The position numbers and the translations under genes were made by a program. The notes under the pieces were generated by a model, which was not told where the DNA came from, did not search any database, and was given only the letters and a program-made list of their open reading frames with translations. DNA of 64,000 nt from Bacteroidetes bacterium GWF2_38_335 (GTDB lineage: Bacteria; Bacteroidota; Bacteroidia; Bacteroidales; GWF2-38-335), in NCBI GenBank assembly GCA_001769535.1, contig MEOH01000002.1, positions 1-64,000 of the forward strand, in the 5' to 3' direction. Of this stretch, positions 60,976-64,000 are shown in pieces. The first letter of the stretch is position 1; the number at the start of each line of letters is the position of its first letter.

Positions 60976-61263
60976 TTAATTAATTGTAACGTTTAGCCCT
61001 ATGGCTGTTAATTTATCTTTTAAGGGCTTCAAGGTAGTAAAATTTCCTTTCTTTACATCACATTTTCCTTTATAATGTGTAATATAGGCACATTGCTCTG
61101 CCTGCTCAAACTCATGACAACAAACATCTATGAGTGAGTCAATTACAAAGTCAAAGGTATTAAAATCATCATTGTGAAGTATCAGAAATTGCTCTTCAGT
61201 ACAGTTGTTATCTGACTTATTAACAACTAAAGTTTGTTCTAAACTATTATCTTTCAAACTCAT
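60976..61263 (-). CDS. clpS: ATP-dependent Clp protease adaptor ClpS
   Basis: 95 residues. ClpS carries N-degron substrates (bulky hydrophobic N-termini) to ClpA/ClpP. Landmarks: QFLILHNDDFNTFDFVIDSLIDVC (the Asn-Asp-Asp pocket region), HEFEQAEQCAYITHYKGKCDVKKG. The binding-pocket residues NDD and the following Thr/Phe are present. The N-terminal extension is short. It is the first gene of an unbroken clpS-nfeD-floA operon, which is unusual, with a consensus promoter 25 nt upstream. Confidence 0.94.
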   Translation of the reverse strand: MSLKDNSLEQTLVVNKSDNNCTEEQFLILHNDDFNTFDFVIDSLIDVCCHEFEQAEQCAYITHYKGKCDVKKGNFTTLKPLKDKLTAIGLNVTIN

Positions 61264-61287
61264 ATAATAAATTTATCAACAGGGGAA

Positions 61288-61319
61288 CAAAAATATGGAA
61301 TAAAATTGTTTAAAACAAA
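61288..61319 (-). promoter_or_regulatory. Promoter of the clpS-nfeD-floA operon
   Basis: On the minus strand TTTG (61319-61316), 20 nt, TATTTTTG (61295-61288). Confidence 0.85.
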
Positions 61320-61447
61320 TAATCAGGGCAGCTTTTTTATTGAATGTTTGTAAAACGGGTTAATAAAAACCTAATGTTTACGGGCAGTACAAAGGTAAAT
61401 ATAATGACGGGAAACGATCAAAACGAAGATTAAAAACTAAAAATCAA

Positions 61448-61684
61448 CTACTTAGCCAATTCAATCATAATACTTTTAGCTTCATCAGCATTTTTTCCAC
61501 AAAAGAGTAATTCAGCGGTAAAATCGCGACATACTTTTGGGCGGGTTTCATATATACTGCATCTAAGATCCTGATCAAGATGAATGCATTTTGTTCCGGA
61601 CGGTTTTCCATCAGGCATTCCCGGTATCGGCGAAGAGATTGAAAGATAAATGCAGCATGCTGCGCATCCCTGACGACATTCCAT
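61448..61684 (-). CDS. YkgJ-type cysteine-cluster protein
   Basis: 78 residues from the ATG at 61684 (MECRQGCAACCIYLS). The CX3CX2CC start and the later Cys residues (KCIHL, RCSIYETRPKVC) match the YkgJ/UPF0153 family, thought to bind zinc or an iron-sulfur cluster. The sequence SIPGMPDGKPSGTKC is the conserved loop between the two clusters. Function unknown. A TATCTTTG at 61696-61703 may be its -7 box. The neighbour upstream is the large surface protein's terminator. Confidence 0.88.
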   Translation of the reverse strand: MECRQGCAACCIYLSISSPIPGMPDGKPSGTKCIHLDQDLRCSIYETRPKVCRDFTAELLFCGKNADEAKSIMIELAK

Positions 61685-61772
61685 GTTTTTTTTCGCAAAG
61701 ATACAAATTGATATTGGAAACTTGATAACCGATACCCACTACTTGATACCCAAAACCCCAGAAAACAACGCA

Positions 61773-61808
61773 AAAAAAAAAGACCGGAAATTCCGGTCTT
61801 TTTTTTAA
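61773..61808 (-). terminator. Terminator of the large surface protein gene
   Basis: Stem AGACCGGAA/TTCCGGTCT, one-base loop as drawn, flanked by A8 and T8 (about 17 bp in total). It lies just past the stop at 61815. Confidence 0.92.
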
Positions 61809-61814
61809 AATATT

Positions 61815-64000
61815 TTATCTCATCAGCGTAACCGGTCCGGCTTCCTGATGCTCAACAGCACGCCAGTCGCGATATATAACCAGCCAGGTGTAAACGCCCG
61901 AAGGAGCCAGTTTGTTGTCTTTGATTCGTCCGTCCCATCCGTTATTTTGTGGATTTTCAGGATCAAACTCATTGGTTGTGAATACAAGTTCACCCCATCT
62001 GTCATAAATGTACATTGCGAAGTTTTCAACATCAATTCCGTGGCCATCGACAAAGAAGATATCATTTATTCCATCATTATTTGGAGTAAATCCTGTTGGT
62101 GCCCAGAATGTGTATTCATCGAGAATGGAGACCGGAGCAGTAGCAGTGTCTCTGCAACCATATGCAGTTTCAACAATCAGGGTCACATCATATTCCCTTT
62201 CTTCGGCAGGATAATAATGCAAAGGACTTTCTAAATCAGATGAATCGCCATCACCAAAGAACCAGTAATTTTCAGTCACATAGTCTGAAGACACATTATT
62301 AAAATAAATAAATGGTTTCAGGACTGAAGTGGTTGGAGGCTCCGGATAAAATCTCGCAACAGGCAAAGGATAAACAGTGATGTAATCAGAAATTGTTTCT
62401 GTTGTCTTGCATCCATTTGTATCAGTTACAGTAACACTGACATCAAACACACCATCATATTGGTAGTTGGTAGTAGGATTTTGTATGAAAGAATAATTTC
62501 CATTTCCAAAGTTCCACAGATACTCCAACGCAGTGTTTTCGGAATACGCATTGAAATTAACCAGATGAGGTTCACAACCCGCAAGGTCATCACCGGCAAA
62601 AGTAACCACAGGAGGATCAATTACAATAACTGAAATATCAGCATATACAGAAGGAGTTCCGCACCAATCGTTCAGATAAATTCTGAATGACATGCTTTCT
62701 TCAGGATAAGTAACATATGGGTTATTGATATAGGTGCCATCTTCGAGAGAAAGAATATACGGACCACCGTTTCCGCCGCTGAATACTGAATTGATCACGG
62801 CAGGTTCGCCAAGGCAAATTACGGGATCTTCAATGGAAAGCTTCAACTCAAGTGAATCGTAAACATAGACTTCAACAGTAGCAGTATTTGTACAACCCTG
62901 AGCATCGGTAACGGTTAGGTTGTAGGTTTGGTCAACAATCGGACTAACAGACTGGCTTGCGCCAACCATAGAGCCATTCCACACATAGGTGTATGGAAAT
63001 GTTCCACCTGTTGCTGCAGCAGAAATTATAGTAGAATTGCTGATACAAATATAAGCATCGGGAGAAGTAGTAATGTTGATGGCTGGTGGTTCATAAATAA
63101 ACTGATGATTTGTAATGGTACAACCATTGGCATCAGTTACGGTAACATAATAATCACCACCAGAAATACCAAACAAATCCTGATCAGAAATCATATTTGA
63201 CCAAAGGTAAGTGTACGGAGGTGAGCCCCCTGCAACTTCGAGATTGACAGATCCGTTCTGATATCCGTGACAAACGAGATCAACACCTGAAATTGTGGAT
63301 GTAATCTGGGTTGGTTCAGTAAGTACTACCGAAGCGGTTACAGAACATTCGTTATCATCTGTTACGGTGACGGTATTATTTCCGGGTTCCATGCCAGTTG
63401 CAATAGTTGCACCGGTTCCTGAACTCCAGCTATAAGTATACGGACCTGTTCCGCCTGTTACAGTAACAGTGGCAGTTCCGTCATCATATCCATAACAGGA
63501 AATATCTTCCCATTGCAAAATATTTGCAGCGAGTACCGGAGGTTCAGTGATAACCACAACAGTTGAAACAGTACAACCATTAGCATCTGTGACAGAAACA
63601 TCGTAAGTACCTCCACAAAGAGCTGATTCGACGTTACCTGATCCACCTGATTCCCAATCAATAATATAAGCAGGAACACCACCTACAACAGTTACTGTGG
63701 CAGAACCGTCACACTCACCAAAACACGAAACATGCTGAACTGATGAAATGTTGGCTGCAAAAACAGGAGGTTGACCAACGATATAAGTATAGGTTGATGT
63801 GCAAGTATTTCCATCAGAAATGGTTACTGAGTAACTTCCGGCGCTGACACTAAACAGATCCTGTCCATAGGTATCGTTAGTCCATTCATATGAATAAGGC
63901 ACCTGTCCACCAGAAACTGTGATATCTACTGAGCCATCGCTATAACCATAACACTGAGCATCTGTGATAACATCGGTCACTGTTAATCCGTCAGGTTCGG
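61815..64000 (-). CDS. Large surface protein with SprB repeats and type B T9SS domain (N-terminus beyond window)
   Basis: The frame is open from the stop at 61815 to the window end (the first visible residues are EPDGLTVTD), so the N-terminus is cut off; a GTG at 63980 is not a true start. At least four SprB repeats of about 75 residues (CxGxxDGSxxxxVxGGxxPYxYxW) are seen, with starts near 63960, 63735, 63500 and 63270, then further Ig/PKD-like modules (YTYVWNGSMVGAS; ALEYLWNFGNGNYS). The last ~95 residues are a type B gliding-motility-associated C-terminal domain (FWAPTGFTPNNDGINDIFF, IYDRWGELVF, WDGRIKDNKLAPSGVYTW). It is exported by the T9SS as a surface adhesin-like protein; SprB repeats occur in gliding adhesins, but gliding is not shown. 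Confidence 0.92.
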   Translation of the reverse strand, partial: EPDGLTVTDVITDAQCYGYSDGSVDITVSGGQVPYSYEWTNDTYGQDLFSVSAGSYSVTISDGNTCTSTYTYIVGQPPVFAANISSVQHVSCFGECDGSATVTVVGGVPAYIIDWESGGSGNVESALCGGTYDVSVTDANGCTVSTVVVITEPPVLAANILQWEDISCYGYDDGTATVTVTGGTGPYTYSWSSGTGATIATGMEPGNNTVTVTDDNECSVTASVVLTEPTQITSTISGVDLVCHGYQNGSVNLEVAGGSPPYTYLWSNMISDQDLFGISGGDYYVTVTDANGCTITNHQFIYEPPAINITTSPDAYICISNSTIISAAATGGTFPYTYVWNGSMVGASQSVSPIVDQTYNLTVTDAQGCTNTATVEVYVYDSLELKLSIEDPVICLGEPAVINSVFSGGNGGPYILSLEDGTYINNPYVTYPEESMSFRIYLNDWCGTPSVYADISVIVIDPPVVTFAGDDLAGCEPHLVNFNAYSENTALEYLWNFGNGNYSFIQNPTTNYQYDGVFDVSVTVTDTNGCKTTETISDYITVYPLPVARFYPEPPTTSVLKPFIYFNNVSSDYVTENYWFFGDGDSSDLESPLHYYPAEEREYDVTLIVETAYGCRDTATAPVSILDEYTFWAPTGFTPNNDGINDIFFVDGHGIDVENFAMYIYDRWGELVFTTNEFDPENPQNNGWDGRIKDNKLAPSGVYTWLVIYRDWRAVEHQEAGPVTLMR

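Noticed and set aside
61815-64000. Identification as the gliding adhesin SprB itself
   Set aside because: SprB repeats and a CHU_C-type end are found in many T9SS proteins; the N-terminus and size are not visible and no gld/spr genes are nearby.
1-64000. tRNA, rRNA, riboswitch or integrase/transposase genes
   Set aside because: I looked for clover-leaf ends, rRNA landmarks, typical B12/FMN/TPP leader motifs near ribH and the importer, and DDE or tyrosine-recombinase motifs, and saw none; a covariance-model search would be the deciding test.

Overview
The window is chromosomal DNA from a member of the Bacteroidota. It is AT-rich. Many promoters carry the Bacteroidota -7 element TAnnTTTG, several with a TTTG or TTG box 19-20 nt upstream. 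There are few Shine-Dalgarno-like sequences. Seven genes encode proteins ending in a type A C-terminal sorting domain of the type IX secretion system (T9SS), and one ends in a type B (gliding-motility/CHU_C) domain. The recF/DUF721/TPR/ribH and nusB/DUF1573/yajC/ybbR/coaE blocks also match gene orders known from this phylum. I see no rRNA, tRNA, CRISPR array, transposase or phage gene.

Layout. 1-1818 and 61815-64000 are two large surface proteins with adhesin-type repeats, each cut by a window edge. 1978-5550: a lipoprotein and a LytS/LytTR-type two-component pair. 5551-8898: a nested palindromic element and a 14-repeat YCF48-like secreted protein. 8899-12515: crotonase, 3-hydroxyacyl-CoA dehydrogenase and thiolase, a beta-oxidation-type module with palindrome arrays between its genes. 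12706-17491: a leftward run of secreted proteins (small unknown, ankyrin, Kelch, choice-of-anchor L); the ankyrin gene is split from its signal peptide by one in-frame stop. 17727-20484: DUF721, recF, TPR protein, ribH. 20479-22314: radical SAM protein, MnmD, small membrane protein. 22332-31119: an iron/cobalamin-type ABC importer whose binding-protein gene starts inside the end of a giant gene encoding exactly 27 x 60 residues of TPR-like repeat. 31280-35294: DUF5606, then the coaE-ybbR-yajC-DUF1573-nusB operon. 35531-36738: PUR-family protein and an unknown protein. 36834-42842: a gingipain-like C25 peptidase and a trypsin-fold serine peptidase, both T9SS cargo. 43042-48041: Nudix hydrolase, lipoprotein, mqnD-mqnB (futalosine pathway), LamG protein, and two intergenic regions full of modular palindromes. 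48042-52199: fabD, MFS transporter, Cys-rich outer-membrane-like protein, SirB1-like protein. 52308-55901: YfiR-coiled-coil-PP2C phosphatase and a delta-60 repeat protein. 55905-59428: folE, PAS protein, sodium:solute symporter and a UbiA-type prenyltransferase (probable mqnP). 59487-61684: clpS-nfeD-floA operon and a YkgJ-type protein.

The core genes serve coenzyme and lipid metabolism (ribH, folE, coaE, fabD, mqnB/D/P), DNA repair and RNA functions. The accessory part is mostly envelope and secretome. The most unusual items are the 4,860-bp coding repeat array coupled to an ABC importer, the stop-split ankyrin gene, the compact clpS-nfeD-floA operon, and several families of non-coding palindromic elements. 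I did not find an obvious new defence or mobile system.
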